Below, piece by piece: positions 1 through 7,967 of a stretch of 44,559 bases of DNA; the first letter of the stretch is position 1, and every line of letters begins with the position of its first letter. Position numbers and translations under genes: made by a program. The DNA comes from Flavobacterium sp. (GTDB taxonomy: Bacteria > Bacteroidota > Bacteroidia > Flavobacteriales > Flavobacteriaceae): the NCBI GenBank assembly GCA_023259675.1, contig JALRGT010000025.1, forward strand, positions 1 to 44,559, given 5' to 3'. The notes below the pieces were generated by a model, which did not search any database, was not told where the DNA came from, and saw only the letters and a program-made list of their open reading frames with translations.

Positions 1-1
1 G

Positions 2-75
2 AGCCGGTGGAGGGACTCGAACCCACGACCTGCTGATTACAAATCAGCTGCTCTAGCCAACTGAGCTACACTGGC
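2..75 (-). tRNA. tRNA-Thr (anticodon TGT)
   Basis: The reverse strand folds as a tRNA. The acceptor stem is GCCAGTG/CACCGGC with one A-C mismatch. The D-arm region contains AGCTCAGTTGGCTAGAGC. The anticodon arm is GCTGA-TTTGTAA-TCAGC, which places TGT at positions 34-36 and reads ACA (Thr). The T-arm contains GGTTCGAGTCC. The discriminator base is T at position 2. A CCA end is not visible because the window ends there. Confidence 0.95.
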
Positions 76-84
76 GTTATCAAT

Positions 85-112
85 AAAAAAAGTCCGCTAT
101 TTCTAACGGACT
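85..112 (-). terminator. Rho-independent terminator after hpf
   Basis: On the minus strand AGTCCGTT-agaaat-AGCGGACT forms an 8-bp stem with one G-T pair, followed directly by TTTTTTT. It lies 56 bp past the hpf stop and separates that transcript from the downstream tRNA-Thr. Confidence 0.8.
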
Positions 113-167
113 GCAAATGTATATATTTTATCTCTCAATCAAAACATTTTTTTAAAAAAATTTTATA

Positions 168-470
168 TTATATGTGAGTTCTTATTTTTTCTTTCCTTTT
201 AACCAGCAATCGCTCCAAAGATTCCGCCGAAAGCTCCATTGCTTCTTCAAATGTCTTACACTGCTTTTTCACCATAAAGTCGTCTCCAGGAACATTCATT
301 TTTACCTCCACAATTTTATTCTCTTTATCACTAGTCTTTTCAACTTTCAAATAAACATCAGAAGAAACTACCTTGTCGTAATACTTCTCTAATTTATCCA
401 TTCTGTCTTGAACAAAATCTACTAGTTTTCCGTCAACAGCAAAGTTAACAGCGTGAACATTTACCTTCAT
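168..470 (-). CDS. hpf: Ribosome hibernation promoting factor, short HPF/RaiA type
   Basis: This cytoplasmic protein of about 100 residues matches the short HPF/YfiA family, which binds the 30S subunit in stationary phase and inactivates or dimerises ribosomes. The sequence has the beta-alpha-beta-beta-beta-alpha layout: an N-terminal MKVNVHAVNF strand, a D/K-rich helix (DRMDKLEKYYDKV), the strands VYLKVEK and VEVKMNVPG, and a basic C-terminal helix ending RLLVKRKEKI. There is no long C-terminal dimerisation domain. An in-frame ATG two codons upstream (start 476) is possible; MKV is preferred because family members begin there. It is the last gene after rpsU and xerC and is followed by a terminator. 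Confidence 0.92.
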   Translation of the reverse strand: MKVNVHAVNFAVDGKLVDFVQDRMDKLEKYYDKVVSSDVYLKVEKTSDKENKIVEVKMNVPGDDFMVKKQCKTFEEAMELSAESLERLLVKRKEKIRTHI

Positions 471-508
471 AATCAATATTTTTTAGGGATTAAACATTTC
501 CAGAACCA

Positions 509-1402
509 TTATTTATTTCTTGGATGAGCATCTTCATATACTTTTTTTAACTCCGACAAACTACTATGTGTATAAATCTGAGTTGATGCCAAACTCGAAT
601 GTCCTAACAATTCTTTAACTGAATTCAAATCGGCTCCGTTATTTAACAAATGAGTCGCAAAAGTATGTCTCAACACATGCGGACTCTTTTTTACTTTTTC
701 GGAGACTTTACTAAAGTACGAATTAATTAATCGATACACAAGAGAATCATTTAACTTTACCCCTTTTTTTGTTAAAAAAAAATAAGCAGAATCCTCAATC
801 ACTTCCAAACCATGCCTTTCAGCGACATACACAGAAAACTGTTTCATCACAATTGGCAAAACAGGTAAAATCCGCTCCTTATTTCTTTTACCAAGCACTT
901 TAACCGTACAATCTACCAAATTAACATCATTAATTTTTAAATGAATCAACTCAGCCCTACGCATTCCCGTAGAATAAAAAAGCTCCACAATCAACTTATT
1001 TCTAACTTCCTCAAACCCTTCCGGATACTGAGTCAAATTAAAAACATCAACCACCTCTTTCTCCGAAAACGGAACCTGAAGAACCTTCGGTGTTTTTAAG
1101 GCCTTATGCTTCAATAATGGATTAACGTCTATTTGTTTGGTTTTTAACAGAAATCGATAAAAAGCCTTCAAAGAAGCAACTTTTCTGTTAATAGACATAT
1201 TAGACATGCCTTCATCGGCCAGCAAAACAATCCAACTTCTAATTTGACTGTAATTCACCCGATCGATACTTTCTTGCTCAAATTGAATCTTATTAAATGA
1301 CTGAAAACGAATCAAATCATTTGTATATGCAACAACGGTATGCAGAGAATACTTCTTCTCCTTTTGTAGATAATCTCGAAATGCATCTAAAGTAGTAACC
1401 AT
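509..1402 (-). CDS. xerC: Tyrosine recombinase XerC
   Basis: A 297-residue tyrosine recombinase of XerC/XerD length, expected to resolve chromosome dimers at dif with a partner Xer protein. The N-terminal SAM-like core-binding domain covers about residues 1-90 and the catalytic domain about 105-290. The full catalytic set is visible: R148 in STGMRRAEL, K172 in VLGKRNKER, H242-xx-R245 in HVLRHTFATHLL, H268 in LLGHSS, and the nucleophile Y277 in STQIYTH. It lies between rpsU and hpf, an arrangement I recall from flavobacteria, which argues for a housekeeping Xer rather than a mobile-element integrase. The rpsU terminator ends directly at its ATG, so it may depend on readthrough or on its own promoter. 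Confidence 0.93.
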   Translation of the reverse strand: MVTTLDAFRDYLQKEKKYSLHTVVAYTNDLIRFQSFNKIQFEQESIDRVNYSQIRSWIVLLADEGMSNMSINRKVASLKAFYRFLLKTKQIDVNPLLKHKALKTPKVLQVPFSEKEVVDVFNLTQYPEGFEEVRNKLIVELFYSTGMRRAELIHLKINDVNLVDCTVKVLGKRNKERILPVLPIVMKQFSVYVAERHGLEVIEDSAYFFLTKKGVKLNDSLVYRLINSYFSKVSEKVKKSPHVLRHTFATHLLNNGADLNSVKELLGHSSLASTQIYTHSSLSELKKVYEDAHPRNK

Positions 1403-1448
1403 AAAAAAACCGTTAGTCTCAAAGTTATATAAATTTGATGACTAACGG
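1403..1448 (-). terminator. Terminator or attenuator between rpsU and xerC
   Basis: On the minus strand CCGTTAGTC (1440-1448) pairs perfectly with GACTAACGG (1410-1418) across a 21-nt loop. A run of seven T follows and runs straight into the xerC ATG (1402). The run-up to the start codon suggests partial termination of rpsU transcripts before xerC. Confidence 0.7.
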
Positions 1449-1471
1449 CATTTATTTTAAAAAGATATTAA

Positions 1472-1666
1472 CTAGTTCTCTAAGTTATCTTTCATGTTTT
1501 GAATGTAAGCTGCTTTTTGAACTTTAATTCTATTTTTTACAGATGGCTTAATAAAAGCAGTACGTGCTCTCAACTGACGAACAGTTCCTGTTTTATCAAA
1601 TTTTCTTTTATAGCGCTTTAATGCTCTATCGATATTTTCTCCGTCTTTAATTGGTATAATTAACAT
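1472..1666 (-). CDS. rpsU: 30S ribosomal protein bS21
   Basis: A 64-residue basic protein with the bS21 pattern: an N-terminal strand MLIIPIKDGENIDRALKRYK, then a helical basic tail (RQLRARTAFIKPSVKNRIK). bS21 sits on the 30S platform next to the 3' end of 16S rRNA. In Bacteroidota it helps hide the anti-Shine-Dalgarno sequence, as shown by published Flavobacterium johnsoniae ribosome work. The start is fixed by an unusually strong Shine-Dalgarno 8 nt upstream, annotated separately. Confidence 0.95.
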   Translation of the reverse strand: MLIIPIKDGENIDRALKRYKRKFDKTGTVRQLRARTAFIKPSVKNRIKVQKAAYIQNMKDNLEN

Positions 1667-1674
1667 AATATTGA

Positions 1675-1682
1675 CACCTCCT
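1675..1682 (-). promoter_or_regulatory. Strong Shine-Dalgarno of rpsU
   Basis: The minus strand reads GAGAGGAGGTGTCAATATT before the ATG. AGGAGGTG is a full 8-base complement of the conserved 16S 3' end and lies 8 nt from the start codon. Other starts in the window lack such a motif at this spacing. It fits the known idea that rpsU in this phylum is autoregulated: ribosomes lacking bS21 expose the anti-SD and translate rpsU preferentially. Confidence 0.85.
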
Positions 1683-1762
1683 CTCGTTAAGGCTGCAAAA
1701 GTAAAACTTAATTATGAATTACGGGTCATGAATTACATTTTTTTTGTTCTATAAAATGAATT

Positions 1763-1799
1763 TAAAAAAAGCCAAGCCACAATCTCTTGTTTCTTGGCT
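1763..1799 (-). terminator. Terminator after the acyl-CoA dehydrogenase gene
   Basis: On the minus strand AGCCAAG (1793-1799) pairs with CTTGGCT (1770-1776) across a 16-nt loop, followed by TTTTTTT. It lies about 40 bp past the stop of the acyl-CoA dehydrogenase. Confidence 0.75.
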
Positions 1800-1839
1800 C
1801 TTTATACCTTTTCAATATTTATACTATTCTTTATTTTTC

Positions 1840-2982
1840 TTAACCTTTCAATAAATTTCTTGCGATGACCACTTTCTGAATTTCAGTAGTTCCTTCTCCA
1901 ATGGTACACAATTTCGAATCACGATAGAATTTTTCCACAGGATAATCTTTGGTATATCCGTATCCACCATGAATTTGAACTGCTTCATTAGCTACTTTTA
2001 CACACATTTCTGAAGCATACATTTTAGCCATTGCACCAGCTGTTGTTACAGGTCTATGTTTTTGCTTAAGAAAAGCTGCTTTGTGCAACAACAATTCCGA
2101 AGCCTCAATTTCAGTAGCCATATCGGCCAATTTGAAAGATATCCCCTGAAAACTACTTATTGGTTTACCAAATTGATGCCTTTCTTTCGAATATTTCAAT
2201 GATGCCTCATAAGCCCCTTTGGCAATTCCGAGAGATAAAGCTCCAATCGAAATTCGTCCACCATCTAATATTTTCATGGCCTGTATAAAACCATCACCCA
2301 CTTCACCTAATCGATTTGCATCTGGAATACGGCAATTATCAAAAATCAATTCGGCCGTTTCACTGGCACGCATACCCATTTTATTTTCTTTTTTTCCCGA
2401 AGTAAAACCAGGCATTCCTTTTTCGAAAACAAAAGCTGTCATCCCATGAGAATCTCCTTTTTCACCCGTACGAACCACCACAACAGCAATGTCACCGGAA
2501 ATAGCATGCGTGATGAAATTTTTTGCTCCATTGATCACCCAAAAATCTCCGTCTTTCTTAGCTGTAGTATTCATTCCTCCGGCATCAGAACCTGTATTGT
2601 GCTCTGTAAGCCCCCATGCTCCTATATGTTCACCTGTAGCGAGTTTTGGAATCCATTTTTTCTTTTGTTCCTCATTACCAAATGTCAAAATATGATTGGT
2701 ACAAAGTGAATTATGCGCCGCAACCGACAATCCGATTGAGGGATCAACTTTAGAAATTTCTTCTATAATAGTAATGTATTCATGATACCCTAAACCTGAT
2801 CCACCAAGTTCTTCAGGCACTAAAACTCCCATAAAACCCATTTCCCCTAATTGTTTAAATAAAAGAACAGGAAACAACTGTGCTTCATCCCACTCCATAA
2901 TATTAGGTCTTATGTTTTTCTCAGCAAAATCTCTTATCGATTGAGCTATCAGGGATTGCGTTTCATTATAATCAAAATTCAT
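1840..2982 (-). CDS. Acyl-CoA dehydrogenase
   Basis: A 380-residue FAD-dependent acyl-CoA dehydrogenase of normal family length that would oxidise acyl-CoA to enoyl-CoA in fatty acid or branched-chain amino acid breakdown, passing electrons to ETF. The N-terminal helical domain covers about 1-120. The middle beta domain carries WGLTEHNTGSDAGG and the FAD-contacting WVINGAKNFITHA. The C-terminal helical domain carries VQIHGGYGYTKDYPVEKFYR and IGEGTTEIQ, where E363 aligns with the catalytic base of the SCAD/MCAD group. Substrate length cannot be read from the sequence. It is 17 bp downstream of the helix-hairpin-helix gene, so the two are probably co-transcribed. Confidence 0.93.
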   Translation of the reverse strand: MNFDYNETQSLIAQSIRDFAEKNIRPNIMEWDEAQLFPVLLFKQLGEMGFMGVLVPEELGGSGLGYHEYITIIEEISKVDPSIGLSVAAHNSLCTNHILTFGNEEQKKKWIPKLATGEHIGAWGLTEHNTGSDAGGMNTTAKKDGDFWVINGAKNFITHAISGDIAVVVVRTGEKGDSHGMTAFVFEKGMPGFTSGKKENKMGMRASETAELIFDNCRIPDANRLGEVGDGFIQAMKILDGGRISIGALSLGIAKGAYEASLKYSKERHQFGKPISSFQGISFKLADMATEIEASELLLHKAAFLKQKHRPVTTAGAMAKMYASEMCVKVANEAVQIHGGYGYTKDYPVEKFYRDSKLCTIGEGTTEIQKVVIARNLLKG

Positions 2983-2999
2983 TGTATCGAGTGTAATTT

Positions 3000-3884
3000 T
3001 TAAAACGCCAAATATAAGGCTATAATATTTGCCTTTTCAATAGACAATCCTTTAATTTTTGTTAAATCGGTTGCATTTTTAATATCCCCATTCATGCTTC
3101 TATACATGACTATTTCCCGTGCTAAAGCATATCTAAAATAAGGAAACTGTGCAATTTCCTTCAATGAAGCATTATTAATATCTATTTTTTTAACATCTGG
3201 CAAACTGATAATTTTGAAGTTATGATTTAAACTCTCAATGACTTCTGGAGACAAACCCCATATATCTTTCATTTGTTCCATCGAAACAAAACCGCCTAAA
3301 CTTTCCTTGAATTTTAAAATTCGTAACGAAATCACCTCTCCAATTCCGTAAATTTTAATCAAATCTTCTTGTGTAGCTTGGTTGATATCTGTTAGAACTT
3401 TCTTTTCTTTTTTATCAAAATTATTCTTTTCATAGCTCACATATCCTACTTTCTCTTTTTTATTCGTAACCCAATACGGAAATTTAAAATGCGGACTAAT
3501 TTCCCTTAATAATGAATCCGATATTTGAGTAACCTTTTGAAATTCTTCTGCAGAATTCACATACTTATTTGTTTTTCTGAAAGCCAAGAGTCGGTCTATT
3601 TCCTGAACCGACATTCCTAATTTATAGCCTTTATAATCCGTAATAAAATTAGGATTGAAAGGAAAAAAATCTTTTTTCTTTTCAATCGATTTTAATTTAA
3701 GACTTTCAATTTTAGTTTGGTTCGCTAACCATTGTTTTTCATCTTCAGACTGGTTACTTACTGAACTTTGGTTAAAACCATAAAAGAACCAACCGACTTG
3801 AAAAACAATTATAATTAATAACAATAAAAAAATCCCGCTTCTTTGCTCTTTGGAAAACAGGAAATAGGATTTTATTTTTTTCAT
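3000..3884 (-). CDS. Membrane-anchored helix-hairpin-helix (ComEA-like) protein
   Basis: A 294-residue protein with one N-terminal membrane segment (about residues 18-36, GIFLLLLIIIVFQVGWFF) followed by a mostly soluble region. Three or more helix-hairpin-helix units are recognisable: around LGMSVQEIDRLLAFR, INQATQEDLIKIYGIGEVIS and INNASLKEIAQFPYFRYALA. ComEA-like HhH proteins bind DNA non-specifically, but nothing in the context ties this one to natural transformation, so DNA binding outside the membrane is inference. It is probably co-transcribed with the acyl-CoA dehydrogenase. Confidence 0.82.
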   Translation of the reverse strand: MKKIKSYFLFSKEQRSGIFLLLLIIIVFQVGWFFYGFNQSSVSNQSEDEKQWLANQTKIESLKLKSIEKKKDFFPFNPNFITDYKGYKLGMSVQEIDRLLAFRKTNKYVNSAEEFQKVTQISDSLLREISPHFKFPYWVTNKKEKVGYVSYEKNNFDKKEKKVLTDINQATQEDLIKIYGIGEVISLRILKFKESLGGFVSMEQMKDIWGLSPEVIESLNHNFKIISLPDVKKIDINNASLKEIAQFPYFRYALAREIVMYRSMNGDIKNATDLTKIKGLSIEKANIIALYLAF

Positions 3885-3897
3885 TTGGACCGTGCTA

Positions 3898-4053
3898 TTA
3901 CTTTGGTTGCCTTTCTATATCATCATCATTTTCGGAAAAAGAATCCGGCTCTTGTTTTGGAGGTATTGTAAGCACTTTATAAAAAAAATAAACCGCAAAC
4001 GAAAAAACCAATCCCTGAGTAACCAACATTGTTATTAAAGCTTCTGCATTCAT
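3898..4053 (-). CDS. Small single-TM protein, probable NSS transporter small subunit (MetS-like)
   Basis: A 51-residue reading frame starts with ATG at 4053 and ends with TAA at 3898. One membrane helix spans about residues 5-29 (ALITMLVTQGLVFSFAVYFF), followed by an acidic, hydrophilic tail (ENDDDIERQPK). It begins 34 bp after the stop of the NSS transporter on the same strand. In Corynebacterium the MetP transporter (NSS family) needs a small MetS subunit, and comparable small proteins accompany bacterial NSS genes. I infer the same role from position, size and topology rather than sequence identity. Confidence 0.65.
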   Translation of the reverse strand: MNAEALITMLVTQGLVFSFAVYFFYKVLTIPPKQEPDSFSENDDDIERQPK

Positions 4054-4087
4054 AATCCTTTCTTGTTAAAAATAAAAATCTAATAAA

Positions 4088-5758
4088 TTACACTGTTGCT
4101 CTGCCTTCTTTTTTTCTTTTATTAAAAGCCACATAAACCAATATACTAATAAAAAAGAACAAGGCTAACAATAAAAATCGGGCTAGATTAAGATACATAA
4201 TTTTATCTTCTAATTGTCCTATAATCATCGGATCTGTTGCAGCAGCGATTTGCTCTTTAATCCCCGAATGCATTATATTTTTAATGATTGATCCATTATC
4301 TAACAACCACCCTTCTCCGGAAAACAACCGAGACAAATTACCAGACCAGTCATTATCTTTAGGCTTACATAATGAGCCAATAAAAATTACGATTAACAAT
4401 AATGGTGTGATAAACTTAATTATAAACTTATAAATGTTTGGCACTTTTATATCAGCTCCACTTGTAATTTCTTTCCAACCTTTCTCCATCCCAAAAACCC
4501 AAGAAAACAAAATGGTTTCCAACATGGCAAAAATCACTAAGCTTACCGTTCCAGCCCAATAATCATATTCGTCAAAAACACCTTCTTGAAAAAAAATGAC
4601 CGTAGGCAATCCTAATACCAAGGCCATAGCACCAAAAGACCAAGCTCCTTTATTTTTACTCCATTTAAATTCATCTCGCATAAAGCCCATCCAAGGTGTC
4701 CCCATTGCCAATGATGAAGTTATACCCGCAAAAAACAATAACCCAAACCAAAACACCCCTGCAACAGCAGCTATAACAGTTCCCCATTGCTGAAACAAAA
4801 AAGGCATTGTTTGAAAAGCCATTCCAAAACCTGCATTTTTAATCACCCAGTCCAAACCTAGATATCCTGCCGCAATTGGAATTACAATTAGCCCTCCCAA
4901 CACCACCTCAACAAATTCATTCAAAAAACCTGCAGAAACGGCATTCAAAGCAATATCATCTTTTTCACTTAGATAGGCAGCATAACAATGTATGGTTCCC
5001 ATACCGACAGATAAAGTAAAAAATATTTGACCCGCAGCAGCCATCCACACTTTTAAATCTAACAACGAATCGTACTGGGGTGTCCATAAAAAATTAAGCC
5101 CATCCCAAGCATTCGCGTCCGGAAAAATTTCAGAAGCTCCAGAAGTCCCTAAGGTTAATCCTTTAATAGCTAATATAACACCAAATAAGATTAGTAATGG
5201 CATTCCAATTTTAGCCACTTTTTCAATCCCTTTTAATCCTTTGGATAAAATATAAGTATTTATCAATAAACATAAAATATAAAAAACAATGGCTTCATAC
5301 GGAATCCCAGTAGTGGATTGCCCGATATCAATATAGGAATTAAAAAAACCAGCCACATCCGATTGACTCATCCCTTTAAAGGTCCCAATTATAGAATGGT
5401 AGACATAAGACATTGTCCAAGATTCAATGTAACAGTAATAAGCCGCAACCGCAATATTGGTAAATATCCCAAATACCCCAATATATTTTAATATTCGACC
5501 TTTTACCATTGAGTCCAAAATATAGGGTGTACTATGATTCCCGAATTTCCCGCCATAGCGCCCCGAAGACCATTCAATAAGCAATAAAGGAATCCCCATT
5601 ACCAAAAAACAAATTAGATATGGAATTATAAAAGCTCCTCCTCCATTCTGAACTGCTTGAACAGGAAAACGTAAAAAATTACCGAGACCAACTGCATTTC
5701 CTGCCATTGCCAAAATAAGACCAACACGAGAACCCCAAGAATCTGATTTTATTACCAA
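4088..5758 (-). CDS. Sodium-dependent NSS/SNF family transporter
   Basis: A 556-residue inner-membrane protein of the neurotransmitter:sodium symporter family (LeuT fold), driving amino acid or similar solute uptake with Na+. The TM1 signature GNAVGLGNFLRFPVQAVQNG with the unwound Na+/substrate site, the TM6 region FFTLSVGMGTIHCYAAYL and the TM8 segment GITSSLAMGTPW are all present. About twelve hydrophobic segments fit the family. A loop near residues 455-510 is longer than in LeuT. The substrate cannot be assigned; the adjacent MetS-like small protein hints at methionine or alanine. The two genes form a transport operon. Confidence 0.9.
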   Translation of the reverse strand: MVIKSDSWGSRVGLILAMAGNAVGLGNFLRFPVQAVQNGGGAFIIPYLICFLVMGIPLLLIEWSSGRYGGKFGNHSTPYILDSMVKGRILKYIGVFGIFTNIAVAAYYCYIESWTMSYVYHSIIGTFKGMSQSDVAGFFNSYIDIGQSTTGIPYEAIVFYILCLLINTYILSKGLKGIEKVAKIGMPLLILFGVILAIKGLTLGTSGASEIFPDANAWDGLNFLWTPQYDSLLDLKVWMAAAGQIFFTLSVGMGTIHCYAAYLSEKDDIALNAVSAGFLNEFVEVVLGGLIVIPIAAGYLGLDWVIKNAGFGMAFQTMPFLFQQWGTVIAAVAGVFWFGLLFFAGITSSLAMGTPWMGFMRDEFKWSKNKGAWSFGAMALVLGLPTVIFFQEGVFDEYDYWAGTVSLVIFAMLETILFSWVFGMEKGWKEITSGADIKVPNIYKFIIKFITPLLLIVIFIGSLCKPKDNDWSGNLSRLFSGEGWLLDNGSIIKNIMHSGIKEQIAAATDPMIIGQLEDKIMYLNLARFLLLALFFFISILVYVAFNKRKKEGRATV

Positions 5759-5820
5759 AACATAATTGATTGTAGTTAATATTCAAATATAGTAAATCAA
5801 TACAACAGCAGATTACTACT

Positions 5821-6048
5821 TTACAAATCGAAAACAGAACTGCGTTTGGCTCGAATTAAATCTTTGAGTCTAATCCAAAAAGCCAGTATTAAATAAATCC
5901 CAAAACCTAGGCCGACAGTAACAAACGAAATGTAAATAAAAAACAATCGCACACTATTCGCTCTCATTCCTAGCTTATCCGCTAAACGGGAAGAAACATG
6001 AAAACCATGTTTTTCCAGAAAAAATTTAAGTTTTATTATCGCAGACAT
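5821..6048 (-). CDS. Small PspC-domain protein
   Basis: A 75-residue protein with a short amphipathic N-terminus, the PspC-like stretch VSSRLADKLGMRANSVRLFF and one long hydrophobic segment (FFIYISFVTVGLGFGIYLIL) followed by a basic tail. The open frame extends to 6102 with 18 more residues, but MSAIIK at 6048 fits the family better and the added residues have no domain. PspC proteins are inner-membrane stress-response factors elsewhere. No other psp gene is in the window, so a stress role is only a family-level suggestion. Confidence 0.7.
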   Translation of the reverse strand: MSAIIKLKFFLEKHGFHVSSRLADKLGMRANSVRLFFIYISFVTVGLGFGIYLILAFWIRLKDLIRAKRSSVFDL

Positions 6049-6126
6049 TTTATTTAAATTTCCGATTAGCGGTAAAAATACAAAATTATACCTACCAGCC
6101 AATTTGAATTTAATGAAATAAAAAAA

Positions 6127-7398
6127 TCAACTTTTCTTTAATAACTCCATTCCAACAGCACAATCCAAACATTTACTTTTACTGCAATACTCATTTTTTA
6201 GTTGTAATAACGATTGTGAATCGAAAGCTGTACTCGATGCAATCCCAAAAGAACTAAATTTATCGATAATCGCATTTTTCTCCGAAGCAACTTCATTCAA
6301 AAGAGCAATTAATTCTTCGGAAATCTCTTTTCCATGGCTTTTTGCATAAGCAAACTGAATTGGAAGAATGGTATTAATAATTAACAAGTCTATAAATGAT
6401 TTCGAAAGTTTTTTCTTTTTCTTTGGACTTTCTTTATCAAACTGATAATGGCTCAGCCAATATTCGGAAGTAGCCACCTCAAAAATATCGTATATCTTAT
6501 TTACTGAATTTAAGGCACTTATTTTTGAAAACAGATTCTGCTGTTTATGATACAAATGAGCCAATTGTGCCAGTCGAATTGTTGGAAAATTATCTGGACG
6601 ATGTTTAAAAAACTGTAATGGAGCTATAACTGTTTTTGCTAATTGGTATTTATGCATCAAATAATAATACCTGATTTTTAAATCCTTGAAATAAACATCC
6701 TGTTTCTCATTATCCAATAAGCCTGTGCTTCCAAATATCAAAGCTTCCAGATTTTCTATTTCAAAACTTTCTTTGCGAATTACTGAAAACGGAATAGATT
6801 GTGCCATTTTCAGGAAAGACTCACCATTTGTATTCAAACCAAAATTCTTAGCCAGAAGACAAAACAAAACGGCTTCCCAATCCTGATTAGTCTGTTCCAA
6901 TAAATCCAAAATAGGTTTTGACTTTCTTTCCAGACGCTCAAAAAACAAACGTTCCTGCCAATTTTTAAAAACAAACGAATCAATCCCTCCTATTTGTTTT
7001 TCACAATTAATCCAAGATTTGGGAGACAGTAAGGATTGATACTTATCTAAAGTGACTTTATCAACATATTTTTTAAGTTCCAAAACCGGAATTTCAGTAT
7101 TGTCACTTCTGAAAATTTCGGTGTCGTGATCCCAAACGACATGCAAAATAACATTTTCATAAGTCTTATCACGCTCATGATGATGCACATACCAGTCGGA
7201 AGATTTAATGTGTATTTCGATATTTCCAGCCCATTTTTGATTGTCAATGGTGATTTGGGCATTAAAAAAATCAGGCCCCGCCAATTCTAAATATTGACCG
7301 GAATGAATTAGGGTCACTTCCTCATTATTTGAAGTCCTCAAATTTAAGGTGTCAAATTTTTTAAACTTCCATAAATAATGTAGAAAATCCTCTTTCAT
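6127..7398 (-). CDS. DUF2851 family protein
   Basis: A 423-residue cytoplasmic protein matching the Bacteroidota family DUF2851. The N-terminal MKEDFLHYLWKFKKFD, the stretch GPDFFNAQITIDNQKWAGNI and the His-rich SSDWYVHHHERDKTYENVIL are typical. The C-terminal end holds four cysteines (CSKSKCLDCAVG plus the C of INCEKQIGG further upstream), a possible metal site. The function of the family is not known to me. It is separated from the exonuclease gene by 66 bp on the same strand. Confidence 0.85.
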   Translation of the reverse strand: MKEDFLHYLWKFKKFDTLNLRTSNNEEVTLIHSGQYLELAGPDFFNAQITIDNQKWAGNIEIHIKSSDWYVHHHERDKTYENVILHVVWDHDTEIFRSDNTEIPVLELKKYVDKVTLDKYQSLLSPKSWINCEKQIGGIDSFVFKNWQERLFFERLERKSKPILDLLEQTNQDWEAVLFCLLAKNFGLNTNGESFLKMAQSIPFSVIRKESFEIENLEALIFGSTGLLDNEKQDVYFKDLKIRYYYLMHKYQLAKTVIAPLQFFKHRPDNFPTIRLAQLAHLYHKQQNLFSKISALNSVNKIYDIFEVATSEYWLSHYQFDKESPKKKKKLSKSFIDLLIINTILPIQFAYAKSHGKEISEELIALLNEVASEKNAIIDKFSSFGIASSTAFDSQSLLQLKNEYCSKSKCLDCAVGMELLKKS

Positions 7399-7464
7399 AA
7401 TATCTTAAATATTAGCATTAAGATGAAAGACTAAAGTAGTTAAAAAAACAATATTGAAAGAAAT

Positions 7465-7947
7465 TTATCTCAAAAGAAATAATTTAGCGCAAGCCCGAGC
7501 ATCAGATAATGCCTCATGATGATTCAATGCAATATTCATCTGACGGCAACAGTCACTCAATTTTGTTGGCTTCAGGCCTTTTGCTTTGTATATTTTTACG
7601 GTACATTCCCATCTTGCCCCAATATTCAAATCGGCATAATCAAATCCATTTATAGCCATCGATTTAGCCAAAACGTTCCTGTCAAAACTCTCATTATGTG
7701 CCACAACCAATCTATTTTGCAAGCGTTTTTTTATTTCAGGAAATACTTGTGCGAAAGATTTGGCGTTAATAGTGTCCCGAGGATAAATTCCATGCACTTG
7801 AATCGTAAAAGGGGAATATTCGTTATTGGGTGGCTTAATCAAACTGACAAACTCATCTACAATCACGCCATTCTCTACGGTTACAATCCCCACAGAACAG
7901 GGATGAAAAGAGGTCGCAGTTTCAAAATCTATGGCAGTGAATGTCAA
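7465..7947 (-). CDS. DnaQ-like 3'-5' exonuclease
   Basis: A 160-residue single-domain DEDD exonuclease resembling the proofreading domain of DNA polymerase III. ExoI is AIDFETA (D and E ligands), ExoII lies around HNESFDRNVLAKS, and ExoIII is HHEALSDARACAKL, with the H and D spaced as in DEDDh enzymes. No polymerase, BRCT or UvrC-like domain is attached, so it is a stand-alone nuclease and not the replicative epsilon subunit with certainty. It follows the beta-barrel gene on the opposite side of a 20-bp gap. Confidence 0.85.
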   Translation of the reverse strand: MTFTAIDFETATSFHPCSVGIVTVENGVIVDEFVSLIKPPNNEYSPFTIQVHGIYPRDTINAKSFAQVFPEIKKRLQNRLVVAHNESFDRNVLAKSMAINGFDYADLNIGARWECTVKIYKAKGLKPTKLSDCCRQMNIALNHHEALSDARACAKLFLLR

Positions 7948-7967
7948 TTTATTTCAGTATTTGTTAA

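Noticed and set aside
509..1402. Tyrosine recombinase considered as a mobile-element integrase next to tRNA-Thr
   Set aside because: It sits between rpsU and hpf in a housekeeping context, has XerC length and no attachment-site duplication or cargo was seen near the tRNA.
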